From: Acidobacteriota bacterium
GTDB taxonomy: Bacteria; Acidobacteriota; Terriglobia; Bryobacterales; Bryobacteraceae
Length of the DNA: 62,326 nucleotides
NCBI GenBank assembly: GCA_026394055.1
Contig: JAPKYZ010000053.1
Coordinates: 1 to 62,326, forward strand
Direction of reading: 5' to 3'
The number at the start of each line of letters is the position of its first letter. Position 1 is the first letter of the stretch. Positions 19,901 to 28,717 of the stretch are shown here, one piece after another. A program made the position numbers and the translations under genes. The notes under the pieces were generated by a model. It worked only from the letters and a program-made list of their open reading frames with translations. It did no database searches and was not told the DNA's origin.

Positions 19901-21497
19901 ACTTTTCCGATTCTAACCGCGCCGGGCCCCGCTGCTCGGAGGCCGGCGGTGAAGCCAGCACCATCACCGACGCCTTCCCCTCACGATGCACGCAACGCAA
20001 GGCGGGATTGGAGAGCACTTTGACCGAACGCGCCTTCACCTCTTCCGGCGACAGATCGAGCGCGAAATCGTCGTCCACCACCAGCGCGTAGTCCAGCTGA
20101 TGCTGCCGCATGAACTCCGGCAGATCGGCAAAGTAGTGCAGGATCGCCTCGCGCCGGTCGCCGTAAAAATACTTCGTGGGGAAGTGCATGCCGCGCGCGG
20201 TGCGGCCGGTGTAGAGCCACAAAACGGGGTCCTGCGCGGCGGCGAAGCGAGCGTTGGCGGGTGTGTTGTGGGCGATCCATTGATAGACCGGTTCCAGTTG
20301 ATGGCGCCGCTCGCGTTGGCCGTGGGCCACCTTCGGCAACTCGCGGAACACGCCTTCCAGGTTGAGATAGAGCACCGACAAGACGAACGCGGCGGCCACG
20401 GGCCGGGCCCAGGGCATCATCTTGGGCATCTGGCGAACTTCGGCGCCCAGGCCCGCGATCAGGAACGGCAGCACCGGAATGAGAAAGCGCTCATGGGGCG
20501 TGAAGTTCCAGAAGATCAGCATGGGCAGAAACGCGAGTAGGAAGGCCTGATAGTGCGAGAAGCGCAGCCGCAGAAAGCTGAACATCCCCACGAGGCCGAG
20601 CAGCGTCGCCAGATAGTTGGACCAGCCGGTGTAGCCAGAGGTGAAGGCCAGCAACCGGCCGGCGCCCATGATCAAAATCGGCAGGTTGGTGATGGCCATG
20701 CCGGGCAGGTCAGCCAAGTTGTGGTTGGCCAGATAGAAGCCCAGGTAGTCGACGTAGTAGTCCGACACGTGGGCCACATCGCGATGATTTGCGGCCCACA
20801 GGGTCCAGCCCAGAAACGCGGGCCACGCGATCGCCAGAAAGTAGGAGCCCTGCCGGAACTGCCGCCGCAGCCCGAACAGCACCGGGATGGTGATCAAGGC
20901 GGGCATCGCAGCGGATTTCGCCAGCAGCGCCAAGGCCGCCGCCAGACCGCTGGCCGCGCCTTGCTTGCGCTCCGCCAGTGCCAACGCCAGCATCAGCAAC
21001 GTGGCCATCATCAGCTCCGCCATCAGGCTGGTGGCGAAGTAGGCCGCCATCGGGTTGACCAGCACCATCGCCGACAACCCCAGCGACCAGCCGGGCGAGA
21101 AGCCGAGATCAAGAAACACCAGGCGTGACACGATGGCCAGCGCGGGCAGCCAGATCCAGGCCAGCGGCAGAAACCAGCCGAGATTCGCCGGGAAGTTGGG
21201 GTTGGCCCGCCAGGCGTTCGAGAGCCAGGCCGGATAGAGTGGCGGGTACTTGGTTTGATACGGTGCGGCGTCCGAAGCCACAGCGGCGGGCGGCGAGTCC
21301 GTGCGGATGGGCGGGAGGCTCGACATCCGGTGCCCTTCGCCTTGGGCGATCGCCTTAGCGGACACCAGATAAAGCGCGTCGTCGTGGAAGTCCCCTAAGT
21401 GCGGCAAGTCATGAAACTGTACGGCCAGCCAGACGGAGGGGATAAGAGCCAGTCCCCACAAAGAGCCCCGAGTGACGGACCGACGCATAGAGGGCAT
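19833..21497 (-). CDS. Membrane glycosyltransferase of the GT39/ArnT-like type
   Basis: A 554-aa protein with about 10-12 hydrophobic segments. The N-terminus has a first span, then a luminal HDDALYLVSAKAIAQGEG motif with paired Asp, as in GT-C transferases of the PMT/ArnT/dolichyl-phosphate-mannose type. KYPPLYPAW follows, where these enzymes have a conserved loop. They transfer sugars from polyprenyl-phosphate carriers to lipids or proteins. The C-terminal soluble part is about 150 aa. The last 23 codons overlap the start of the downstream peptidase. Donor and acceptor are unknown. Confidence 0.7.
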   Translation of the reverse strand: MPSMRRSVTRGSLWGLALIPSVWLAVQFHDLPHLGDFHDDALYLVSAKAIAQGEGHRMSSLPPIRTDSPPAAVASDAAPYQTKYPPLYPAWLSNAWRANPNFPANLGWFLPLAWIWLPALAIVSRLVFLDLGFSPGWSLGLSAMVLVNPMAAYFATSLMAELMMATLLMLALALAERKQGAASGLAAALALLAKSAAMPALITIPVLFGLRRQFRQGSYFLAIAWPAFLGWTLWAANHRDVAHVSDYYVDYLGFYLANHNLADLPGMAITNLPILIMGAGRLLAFTSGYTGWSNYLATLLGLVGMFSFLRLRFSHYQAFLLAFLPMLIFWNFTPHERFLIPVLPFLIAGLGAEVRQMPKMMPWARPVAAAFVLSVLYLNLEGVFRELPKVAHGQRERRHQLEPVYQWIAHNTPANARFAAAQDPVLWLYTGRTARGMHFPTKYFYGDRREAILHYFADLPEFMRQHQLDYALVVDDDFALDLSPEEVKARSVKVLSNPALRCVHREGKASVMVLASPPASEQRGPARLESEKYVSPPVPPSPPAATAVHADPSR

Positions 21498-21559
21498 ATC
21501 GGCGCGTGCGATGCTCGAAGTGAAGACGAGACGCCTTAGTGTGCCGGAGGGAATAATCC

Positions 21560-22972
21560 ATGTCGATGAAACTCACGTTTTGGGGAGCAGCGCGAACCGT
21601 CACCGGTTCGATGCACCAGCTGGACTTTCACGGCGAAACGTACCTGCTCGATTGCGGCCTGTTCCAGGGCCGCCGCCAGGAGGCCTTCCGCCGCAATCGT
21701 GAGCTTCCCGTGCACGCGCGCAATGTCCGGGCGGTCCTGCTGTCACACGCCCACATTGACCATTCCGGCAACTTGCCGAACCTGGTCAGCAATGGCTTTT
21801 CCGGGCCGATCTTCACCTCGCCCGCCACGGCGGACCTCTCTGAGGCGATGCTGCTCGATTCGGCCTTCATCCAACAAAAGGACGCCGAGTTCCTGAACCG
21901 CCGCAACAAGCGGCGCCATCAGTTGATGGACGATCTGGGACACGATCACGACGTGGAGGCGCTCTATACGGTGGAGGATGCCGAAGCCACCGTTCCACTG
22001 TTCCATTCGGTGCTGCCGCACTGTCCGCACGAGGTGGGTCCGCAGCTGACGTATGAGACGGTGAACGCGGGGCACATGCTGGGGTCCACGTCGATGGTGG
22101 TTTCTGGAGGCGGCGTGCGGCTGGGCTTTTCGGGCGATGTGGGGCGGGTGGGCTTGCCCATCATTGCTGACCCGGAGCCGCTGCCGCCGGTGGATTACTT
22201 GATCATGGAATCGACCTATGGTGACCGGTTCCACGAGGACCAGGGCAACGTCAAGCAGAAGCTGGCGAACGTCATCACGCGGACGGCGGCGCGGGGAGGC
22301 AAGATCATTGCGCCGTCGTTTGCCGTCGGCCGCACGCAGCAACTGGTGCTGCTGATCCACGAGTTGATCCGCGAAGGCCGCATCCCGTCGATTCCGATCT
22401 TTGTGGACTCGCCGCTGGCCGTCAACGCCACCGATGTCTTCCGGCGGCACATGTACCTCTACGATGACGAAACGCGGACATTCTTGCGGGATGGCGAAGA
22501 TCCGTTCGGGTTCAAGCGCCTCGTGTATGTGCGAGAGGTAGAGAAATCGAAAGCGCTGAACGATCTCCGCGGCCCCTTCATGGTGATCTCCGCCTCCGGC
22601 ATGTGCGAAGCCGGGCGCATCCTGCATCACCTGCGCAACAACATCGGCGACCCTCGCAACACCGTGCTGATCACCGGCTTCCAGGCAGAAAACACCCTGG
22701 GCCGCAAACTGCAGGAAGGCTGGACCGAGGTGCCGATCTGGGGCGAACCCTACCCGCGCCGCTGCGAGGTGGAAGTGATCACAGAACTATCCGGCCACGC
22801 CGACCAGCGCGAATTGATCGAGTGGCTGGCCCCGGTGGCGCCGACGTTGAAGAAACTGTTCCTAGTCCACGGCGAATACCCGGCCCAACAGGCGCTGAAG
22901 GCTGCCATCCAGGCTCGATTCCCGATTGAGGTGGAGATTCCCTCGCGTGGCGAGGAGTTCACGCTGGCCTAA
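21560..22972 (+). CDS. Metallo-beta-lactamase / beta-CASP RNA-processing exonuclease
   Basis: A 470-aa protein starting at ATG 21560 after GGAGGGAA. The MBL motif LSHAHIDHSGNLP is at about residues 53-65, LGFSGDVGR near 190 and TYGDRFHE near 216. The beta-CASP part has KIIAPSFAVGRTQQ, FVDSPLAVNATDVF and the conserved GPFMVISASGMCEAGRIL. A RMMBL-type end (LSGHADQRELIEWL) completes the CPSF-like architecture. Members cleave RNA endo- or exonucleolytically in the cytoplasm. The 3' end overlaps the SpoIIE gene by 4 bp, tail to tail. Confidence 0.88.
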   Translation: MSMKLTFWGAARTVTGSMHQLDFHGETYLLDCGLFQGRRQEAFRRNRELPVHARNVRAVLLSHAHIDHSGNLPNLVSNGFSGPIFTSPATADLSEAMLLDSAFIQQKDAEFLNRRNKRRHQLMDDLGHDHDVEALYTVEDAEATVPLFHSVLPHCPHEVGPQLTYETVNAGHMLGSTSMVVSGGGVRLGFSGDVGRVGLPIIADPEPLPPVDYLIMESTYGDRFHEDQGNVKQKLANVITRTAARGGKIIAPSFAVGRTQQLVLLIHELIREGRIPSIPIFVDSPLAVNATDVFRRHMYLYDDETRTFLRDGEDPFGFKRLVYVREVEKSKALNDLRGPFMVISASGMCEAGRILHHLRNNIGDPRNTVLITGFQAENTLGRKLQEGWTEVPIWGEPYPRRCEVEVITELSGHADQRELIEWLAPVAPTLKKLFLVHGEYPAQQALKAAIQARFPIEVEIPSRGEEFTLA

Positions 22973-24417
22973 TTGAACTTCGGCAACTGGAAGCAGGGGG
23001 GCTCGAAATCGACCACGAGCACGGTGACGTCGTCTTCGGGTGATTCGAACTGCTTTAGCGTCTCCCGTAGACCCACATCGGTGGTGTCCAGTTCATTCAC
23101 GTCCAGGGCGTCGGAGAGGCCGTCGCTGTAGGCGATCAAACGGTCGCCCGTGTGCAGCTGCACCTGTTGCTCTTCCCAGGTGGCGATTTCGATGAGGCCG
23201 ACGGGCATGCCGGAGGAATCGAGTGAGGTGCGGCCCACCAGCAACGGCGCCACGTGCCCCGCATTGATGTAGCGCAGCAAGCCGTCGCGGGAGAGCACGC
23301 CGACAAACATGGTGGCGTACTGTTCGCCCTGTGACCGGTCCAGGATAAAGCGGTTCAGCTTGGTGACGGCGGACAGGATGTCGTTGCCGGCCATGAAGAG
23401 CGCACCTTGGATCAAGGACGCCAGCAGAGCCGCGCCGGCGCCTTTGCCGGAGACATCGGCGATCGAGATCAGCCATTCGTCTTCGCTCAACTGGTGGACG
23501 TCGAACGAGTCGCCCCCAATCTGGCGCGACGGGATGTTGACGCCCCAGGAGCGCATCCAGCCGCAATCGGGAAACGTGCGCGGCAGCAGGCTTTGCTGGA
23601 TGGTCCGCGCGAGCGAAAGCTCATCTTCCAGCTTGCGCCGGTGCTGGCGCTCCTCGATGCCGCGGGCGGATTCGATGACGGTGGAGGCCTCGAGCGCCAG
23701 CGTCTCGAGCAACTCCCGCTTGCCCGAGGCCAGATCACTGGACGTGATCCGGGAATCGAGATAGAGCACGCCGTCGGCGCGCGGCAGCGGGACGAAGACG
23801 CTGCTCCGGAGGTCGAGCATCACCACGGTCTGTCCGGGGTCAAAGCTGCGCTCCGTGTCAAAGTTGAGCACGTAGGCGTCGCGCTTCGAGATCGCTTCAT
23901 CGATCAGACGGCGCGGGACGCGGATGCACTGCTCGCTTAAACATTCGCCGCCATCGCTGCGGGCCGCAGCCATGGTGACCGCTCCGCCGCGGCGCAGGAA
24001 CAGGAAGCCTCGCTCGGAACTGGTGATCCTTAGTGCGGCGTCGACAATGCCATCCAGGATGCGTTGAGGGGAAAACGTGCCTTCCAGGGACCGGACCAGC
24101 TCCAACACTTCGCGCAGCCGCGCAAAGGCGTCCGGCGTGGGCATGCGCAAGGTAAGCCGGTACGGGCCGACTTCGACGACGTCGCCCGCGCGCAGTTCCT
24201 GCCGCTTCACCGTGTCGCCATTGACGGTGGTGCCCAGGCGGCTGCCCGCATCTTCAATCCAGAGGCCGCCGGAATCCTGCAGAATGCGGGCGTGGGTGCG
24301 CGACACGCGCGAATCGGCCAGCACCAGATGATTCTCCGGCTGGCGGCCGACAAAGAACGGGAACTCCGATAGCGCCGCTTGGCGCTCGCCGTCCGGACCT
24401 TCAATCGCTAGGATCAA
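22969..24417 (-). CDS. FHA-GAF-SpoIIE (PP2C) phosphatase
   Basis: A TTG start at 24417 is chosen because GAGG lies about 8 nt upstream and the FHA domain begins right after it (ILAIEGPDGE). The resulting protein has 482 aa. Residues 1-95 form an FHA domain (FFVGRQPENHLVLADSRVSR, THARI) that binds phospho-Thr. A GAF-like domain occupies about 110-265 (ITSSERGFLFLRRGG). A PP2C/SpoIIE domain fills the C-terminus, with metal Asp sites in GGDSFDVHQL and VSGKGAGAALLAS and a late YSDGLSD. Such proteins dephosphorylate anti-anti-sigma factors. The gene starts 10 bp after the fur stop, so the pair may be one operon. Confidence 0.85.
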   Translation of the reverse strand: MILAIEGPDGERQAALSEFPFFVGRQPENHLVLADSRVSRTHARILQDSGGLWIEDAGSRLGTTVNGDTVKRQELRAGDVVEVGPYRLTLRMPTPDAFARLREVLELVRSLEGTFSPQRILDGIVDAALRITSSERGFLFLRRGGAVTMAAARSDGGECLSEQCIRVPRRLIDEAISKRDAYVLNFDTERSFDPGQTVVMLDLRSSVFVPLPRADGVLYLDSRITSSDLASGKRELLETLALEASTVIESARGIEERQHRRKLEDELSLARTIQQSLLPRTFPDCGWMRSWGVNIPSRQIGGDSFDVHQLSEDEWLISIADVSGKGAGAALLASLIQGALFMAGNDILSAVTKLNRFILDRSQGEQYATMFVGVLSRDGLLRYINAGHVAPLLVGRTSLDSSGMPVGLIEIATWEEQQVQLHTGDRLIAYSDGLSDALDVNELDTTDVGLRETLKQFESPEDDVTVLVVDFEPPCFQLPKFN

Positions 24418-24427
24418 CTCAATCGCC

Positions 24428-24949
24428 TCACAACTGCTTCCGGCGGACCGGCGGGAGTGCCGGTTGTTCCGCTGCGTCACGCATCTCTTGCGCCCGCAGC
24501 GCCTGGCAATGCGCGCAGTAGCCGCCAATCTCCGTGCGCGCCAGCATGATCTGGAAACCGAAATGGCTTTCCACCTGCCGCCGCAGCTTTTGCAGCGGTT
24601 CCCCGAAAAACTCTTCCACCCGGCCGCAGCGCAGGCAGATGATGTGCGCGTGCTCCTGCTTCAGGCGAGTCTCGTAGAAGTGCTGATCGCCGGCCTGGTG
24701 CATCAGGTCCAGCTCATCGACGAGTCCGCTTTCCTTCAACATCTTCAGCGTGCGGTAGACGGTGACGCGGTTGAGCTTGGGGTCCTTTTCCTTGGCCAGC
24801 TGGAACAGGCGCTCCGCGTCGAGATGCTCGCCGGAGTTGTCGATCAGGTCAAGCAGGATCTGCCGCTGGCGCGTCAGGCGCACGCCGTGGTGCTTCAAGG
24901 ACTCGCGAGTTTTGTTGCGCGGTTCAGCCGAAGGCGCAGCACTGGACAT
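24428..24949 (-). CDS. fur: Fur-family transcriptional regulator
   Basis: A 173-aa protein. The winged-helix part includes LTRQRQILLDLI and the recognition-helix sequence LNRVTVYRTLKML. The metal/dimer part has QHFYETRLKQEHAHIICLRC, split by a Zn-type CxxC (CLRCGRVEEF) and a second CAHC near the C-terminus. This is typical of the Fur/PerR/Zur group. Which metal or signal it senses cannot be told. It precedes the FHA-SpoIIE gene by 10 bp, so metal or redox status could feed into a partner-switch response. Confidence 0.85.
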   Translation of the reverse strand: MSSAAPSAEPRNKTRESLKHHGVRLTRQRQILLDLIDNSGEHLDAERLFQLAKEKDPKLNRVTVYRTLKMLKESGLVDELDLMHQAGDQHFYETRLKQEHAHIICLRCGRVEEFFGEPLQKLRRQVESHFGFQIMLARTEIGGYCAHCQALRAQEMRDAAEQPALPPVRRKQL

Positions 24950-24987
24950 ACAAGTAGTTTCGCACGGGGCGACAAGTGGGAAACAAG

Positions 24988-25848
24988 CTACTCGGACTGA
25001 GGTGGGGGCAGCTTCTTCCGTGACGGCTTGTCGATGCGACCGAACTCTCGCCTTGCCTGCTTGAGCTTTCCGCGCACCTCCGCAATATCCTCAGAGGTTG
25101 GGAGGCTCTCGGGTGTCTTGCCGCTCAACTCAATCATTGTGTTGCGGACTGTCTGGCCGACGTCAAAAGCAGCCTTCTCAAGTTGTCGCTGCCCTCTAAG
25201 GTCTTCATTCTCAATCTTTGCCTCGGTCTGGGTGATCCGAAAAAGATTAGCGGCCAATTCCTGCCGGCCCATGAAGTCTAAAACCGTACGTCCGTGCGAT
25301 ACACCTTTGAGTTGCTTGAGCTGGGCTAGGTCCATGTTGTACATGCCGCGATATCCAGCATTGTGAAAAAACTGGAAGGATTGCACGCCGGCGCGGTGGG
25401 CAATCGTGGTTAGCGATTTCTCGCGCTCCGAGACTTCGTCACGGATCTGGACTCGCTCAACCCCGTCAGTATCCTGAATGTACTGACGGAAGGCTTCCGC
25501 CATGGTGACAAAATAGGCCTGGGCAGCGGCGACCTCAGGTTTTCGGACATCGCCATTGATCGAGATCAGATAGCAAGCAAATCGGGTCAGTTTAAAATCC
25601 GCGACCCACGCGCCATCCACCTCGCGCTGAACCTGGGTAAAATTCTCGGCGACCTGAATCTCCAGCGCGGTGCAGGTGGCGATCGCTTTGTTGATGGGCT
25701 TGCGAAAAGCCTCAAAACTCTCGTAGCCCAGCATCTTCATGAAGTCGCGGGCGTACCAGAACTTCCCGCCATTGGAACGTCCAAGGGCCTCGAAGCTTGG
25801 ACGATCTTCCTCAGCGTGGAATAGATTTAACTGGCGTTCTGCTGCCAT
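24988..25848 (-). CDS. dinD: DinD-like DNA-damage-inducible protein
   Basis: A 286-aa protein. ATG 25848 is chosen since GGAG lies just upstream; the longer frame runs into the promoter of the divergent accC. The N-terminal part FWYARDFMKMLGYESFEAF and the run LTRFACYLISINGDVRKPEV match DinD, a BRO-N/KilA-type domain. E. coli DinD is SOS-induced and inhibits RecA-mediated strand exchange. The C-terminus (about 230-286) is charged and probably helical. No LexA-like box was identified upstream. The gene is isolated between fur and accC. Confidence 0.75.
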   Translation of the reverse strand: MAAERQLNLFHAEEDRPSFEALGRSNGGKFWYARDFMKMLGYESFEAFRKPINKAIATCTALEIQVAENFTQVQREVDGAWVADFKLTRFACYLISINGDVRKPEVAAAQAYFVTMAEAFRQYIQDTDGVERVQIRDEVSEREKSLTTIAHRAGVQSFQFFHNAGYRGMYNMDLAQLKQLKGVSHGRTVLDFMGRQELAANLFRITQTEAKIENEDLRGQRQLEKAAFDVGQTVRNTMIELSGKTPESLPTSEDIAEVRGKLKQARREFGRIDKPSRKKLPPPQSE

Positions 25849-25918
25849 GGCTCCATAGTATGATAGCTGTCGATTTGCGTCCGTTGCCACCATCGCTTGC
25901 GCGGTAAACTGGCCGTAC

Positions 25919-27391
25919 ATGTTCTCGAAGGTGCTAGTCGCCAACCGGGGTGAGATTGCGGTGCGGGTGATTCGGGCCCTGCGTGAACGCGGCATCCGGA
26001 GCGTGGCGATCTATTCTGATGTCGACCGGCCGTCGCTCGCGGTGCGCATGGCCGATGAGGCTTATCCGCTGGGCGGCAACGCGTCGTCGGACACCTACCT
26101 CCGCATCGACAAGATTCTCGAGATCGCCCGGCGCTGCGGAGCGGAGGCGATCCACCCCGGCTACGGCTTCCTGAGTGAGAACGCGGCTTTCTCGGCGGCG
26201 TGCGCAGAGGCAGGGATCGTCTTCATCGGCCCGCCGGCCAGTGCGATTGAGAAGTTGGGCTCAAAGACGGCGGCGCGGCGGCTGGCCAAGGCGGCTGGAA
26301 CACCGGTGCTGCCGGGTACCGAAGAAGCGATTGCGGACTCGGACCAAGCGCTCGAGATTGCGCGAGCCATCGGGTTCCCGGTGCTGTTGAAAGCGGCGGC
26401 AGGCGGCGGCGGCAAGGGCATGCGAGCGGTCCACCAGGCGAGCGAGTTTATGGCGGCGTTGCGCGATGCTTCCAGCGAAGCCGAACGCAGCTTCAAGTGC
26501 AGCGAAGTGTTTATCGAGAAGTTGGTGCTGCAGCCGCGCCACATCGAGATCCAGCTGTTTGCCGACCAGCATGGCCACTGCGTGCACTTGGGCGAACGCG
26601 AATGCTCCATTCAACGGCGGCACCAGAAGGTGATCGAGGAATGTCCGTCGCCGCTGGTGGCGCAGTATCCGGAGATGCGGCAGGCGATGGGCGAGGCCGC
26701 CGTGCGGGCGGCGCAGGCGGCGGGCTACGTCAACGCGGGCACGGCTGAGTTTCTGGTGGATGCGGACCGCAACTTCTACTTCCTCGAAATGAACACGCGC
26801 CTCCAGGTGGAGCATCCGGTGACGGAACTAGTCACGGGGCTCGACCTGGTGCATCTGCAACTGGACGTAGCCGCGGGCCTGCCGCTGCCGTTCAAGCAGG
26901 AGGACGTGCACCTGCGCGGCTGGGCGATGGAGTGCCGCGTCTATGCGGAGGACCCCGAAAGCTTTCTGCCGCAGCCCGGCAAGCTGACCCGCTTCGACAT
27001 GCCCTCCGGCCCCGGCATCCGCGTCGATTCTGGGGTCTACCCGGGCTGGACGGTGCCACTGGAATATGACCCGCTGCTGGCCAAGCTCTGCACCTATGGC
27101 GCGACGCGCGAGGCCACCGTGGCTCGGTTGCGCCGCGCACTGAGTGAGGCGTATGTGGGCGGGATCCAAGCCAACCTGCCGCTGTTCCGCGCGATCCTGG
27201 AGGACCCGCGCTTTGCTGCGGGCGACTTGCACACGGGCTTTCTCGATGGGTTCAAATTGCCCGCGGCCAACGTTCCCGCCGAAGTGGCTGCGGCCGCCAA
27301 AGCCATTCCGAGTGCGCCGGTGATCGCGCCTCCGGACGGACGGGCGAGCAGTGCGTGGAAGCTCGAGAACCGGAGGTCGCTCTACCGATGA
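25919..27391 (+). CDS. accC: Biotin carboxylase subunit of acyl-CoA carboxylase
   Basis: A 490-aa ATP-grasp enzyme that carboxylates biotin on BCCP using ATP and bicarbonate. Recognisable blocks are VANRGEIAVRVIRALRERGI, HPGYGFLSENAAF, the ATP-binding KAAAGGGGKGMR, LGERECSIQRRHQKV, and MNTRLQVEHPVTE with the catalytic Arg and Glu. The C-terminal extension past residue 445 is longer than in E. coli AccC and resembles propionyl/acetyl-CoA carboxylase alpha chains cut before the biotin domain. The stop overlaps the BCCP start by 4 bp (ATGA). No carboxyltransferase is in the window. Confidence 0.92.
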   Translation: MFSKVLVANRGEIAVRVIRALRERGIRSVAIYSDVDRPSLAVRMADEAYPLGGNASSDTYLRIDKILEIARRCGAEAIHPGYGFLSENAAFSAACAEAGIVFIGPPASAIEKLGSKTAARRLAKAAGTPVLPGTEEAIADSDQALEIARAIGFPVLLKAAAGGGGKGMRAVHQASEFMAALRDASSEAERSFKCSEVFIEKLVLQPRHIEIQLFADQHGHCVHLGERECSIQRRHQKVIEECPSPLVAQYPEMRQAMGEAAVRAAQAAGYVNAGTAEFLVDADRNFYFLEMNTRLQVEHPVTELVTGLDLVHLQLDVAAGLPLPFKQEDVHLRGWAMECRVYAEDPESFLPQPGKLTRFDMPSGPGIRVDSGVYPGWTVPLEYDPLLAKLCTYGATREATVARLRRALSEAYVGGIQANLPLFRAILEDPRFAAGDLHTGFLDGFKLPAANVPAEVAAAAKAIPSAPVIAPPDGRASSAWKLENRRSLYR

Positions 27392-27789
27392 AACCTGTGC
27401 TCCTGAGTCCGCCGAAGCCGGAGGCGATTGAGGTGGAGCCGGGTGTCTGGTCCGTTCTGGTGGACGGTGCCAGCTTCGAACTGCGCGTCAACGGCGAGCA
27501 GTTCGACGCCCGTGGCTTGGCCTTTGTTGTTGAGACCGAAGAGACGGCGCAAGCGCGGCAGCGCGCCTCCCGCGGCCCGGCGAAGATCGCCACCACCATG
27601 CCGGGCAAAGTGATCCGGCTGCTGGTTGCCGATGGCGACACGGTCACGGCCGGTCAAGGCATTGTGGTGGTGGAGGCGATGAAGATGCAGAACGAGATCA
27701 AGTCTCCCAAGGATGGCGTGGTGAAGGGCTTGAAGGCACAGCCTGGGTCCACCGTGACGGCCGGGCAAACGTTGGCGTTGATTGAGTAA
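27388..27789 (+). CDS. Biotin carboxyl carrier protein
   Basis: A 133-aa protein. The ATG at 27388 overlaps the accC stop (ATGA). The C-terminal half is a biotinyl domain with the modified Lys in VEAMKMQNEI and the hallmark TTMPGKVIRLLVADGD and LKAQPGSTVTAGQTLALIE. The N-terminal half is beta-rich and unlike E. coli AccB; it resembles the BT-like linker of pyruvate/propionyl carboxylase alpha chains. With accC this forms a split alpha subunit of an acetyl- or propionyl-CoA carboxylase. Confidence 0.88.
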   Translation: MKPVLLSPPKPEAIEVEPGVWSVLVDGASFELRVNGEQFDARGLAFVVETEETAQARQRASRGPAKIATTMPGKVIRLLVADGDTVTAGQGIVVVEAMKMQNEIKSPKDGVVKGLKAQPGSTVTAGQTLALIE

Positions 27790-27806
27790 CGGGGCAGCGT
27801 GACGTT

Positions 27807-27846
27807 TACCGGAGGCATGTGACAAGTACCGGAGGCATGTGACAAG
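27807..27846. repeat. Exact 20-bp tandem duplication upstream of truA
   Basis: The 20-nt unit beginning TACCGGAGGC occurs at 27807-27826 and again, without spacer, at 27827-27846. Each copy contains GGAGG followed by overlapping ATG and GTG codons. The second copy supplies the truA start. It may affect translation of truA or be an IS-end relic. Confidence 0.8.
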
Positions 27847-28585
27847 GGGTCCTGCGCGCCGCCTGCGAATGACGCTGGCCTATGACGGCACGGAGTATCA
27901 CGGCTGGCAAATCCAACCGGGTCTCGCAACGATTGAGGCGACGGTGACCGCGGTCCTGTCCCGGATTGAGGAAGCGCCCGTGCGCATCTTTGGCTCCGGG
28001 CGGACCGACGCGGGCGTGCATGCCATGGCGCAGGTGGCGTCATTTGATCTGACCAACCCGATCCCGGTGACCAATCTGCGCAAGGCGATGAACCGCCTGC
28101 TGCCGCCCAGTATCCGGATACTCGACATCGCGGAGATGCCGGAAGGCTTTCATGCACGCTTGGATGCCATCGCCAAGACGTACGAGTACCGCATCTACCG
28201 GGACGAATCCTGCCCGCCTTTTGAGCACCGCTACGTCTACCATCATCCCTACCCGCTCGATCATCAGGCGATGCACCGGATGGCGCAAGTGTTTCTGGGC
28301 TCGCACGACATGACGGTGTTCGCGGCGGCGGATGAGCGCTATGCCAATGGCTACAACATGGTCCGCACCATCTTCTCGTCGGTGCTGACCGAGCAGCCGG
28401 ACCGGTTGATCTACCGCGTGCGCGGGACCGGTTTCTTGAAGCACATGGTGCGCAATCTGGTAGGCACTCTCATTGAAGCCGGGCGCGGCAATATTCCGGC
28501 GGACCAGTGGCCCGTGCAGTGCGGAAACACCGTGCCCGCTCGGGGCTTGTTTCTGGTGAGCGTCGACTATCCGGAAGCGGCTTGA
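27839..28585 (+). CDS. truA: tRNA pseudouridine(38-40) synthase TruA
   Basis: A 248-aa enzyme that modifies U38-U40 in tRNA anticodon arms. It has MTLAYDGTEYHGWQ at the start of the fold, the catalytic Asp57 in GSGRTDAGVHA, the RNA-contacting SFD loop, and a C-terminal RGTGFLKHMVRNLVGTLIEA. The GTG at 27839 lies 3 nt after GGAGG in the second copy of a 20-bp tandem repeat; an ATG at 27869 with no good ribosome-binding site is the alternative. It follows the BCCP gene by 49 bp. Confidence 0.92.
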   Translation: MTRGPARRLRMTLAYDGTEYHGWQIQPGLATIEATVTAVLSRIEEAPVRIFGSGRTDAGVHAMAQVASFDLTNPIPVTNLRKAMNRLLPPSIRILDIAEMPEGFHARLDAIAKTYEYRIYRDESCPPFEHRYVYHHPYPLDHQAMHRMAQVFLGSHDMTVFAAADERYANGYNMVRTIFSSVLTEQPDRLIYRVRGTGFLKHMVRNLVGTLIEAGRGNIPADQWPVQCGNTVPARGLFLVSVDYPEAA

Positions 28586-28717
28586 GTGGACGGACAGTAC
28601 TATCGATTCCGGCAAGACCACTCCCTCACGGTCGTGGCTCAGTAGCGTAGATATTCTGAGCCGCGCGCGTAAGCAAGCGGTCCTAGCATTGGGGCGGCAC
28701 CAATCCGCTACCGTTGT

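Noticed and set aside
24988..25848. DinD-like gene as a sign of a prophage, since its N-terminal domain is phage-related
   Set aside because: No integrase, capsid, tail or attachment repeats are nearby; neighbours are core or regulatory genes.
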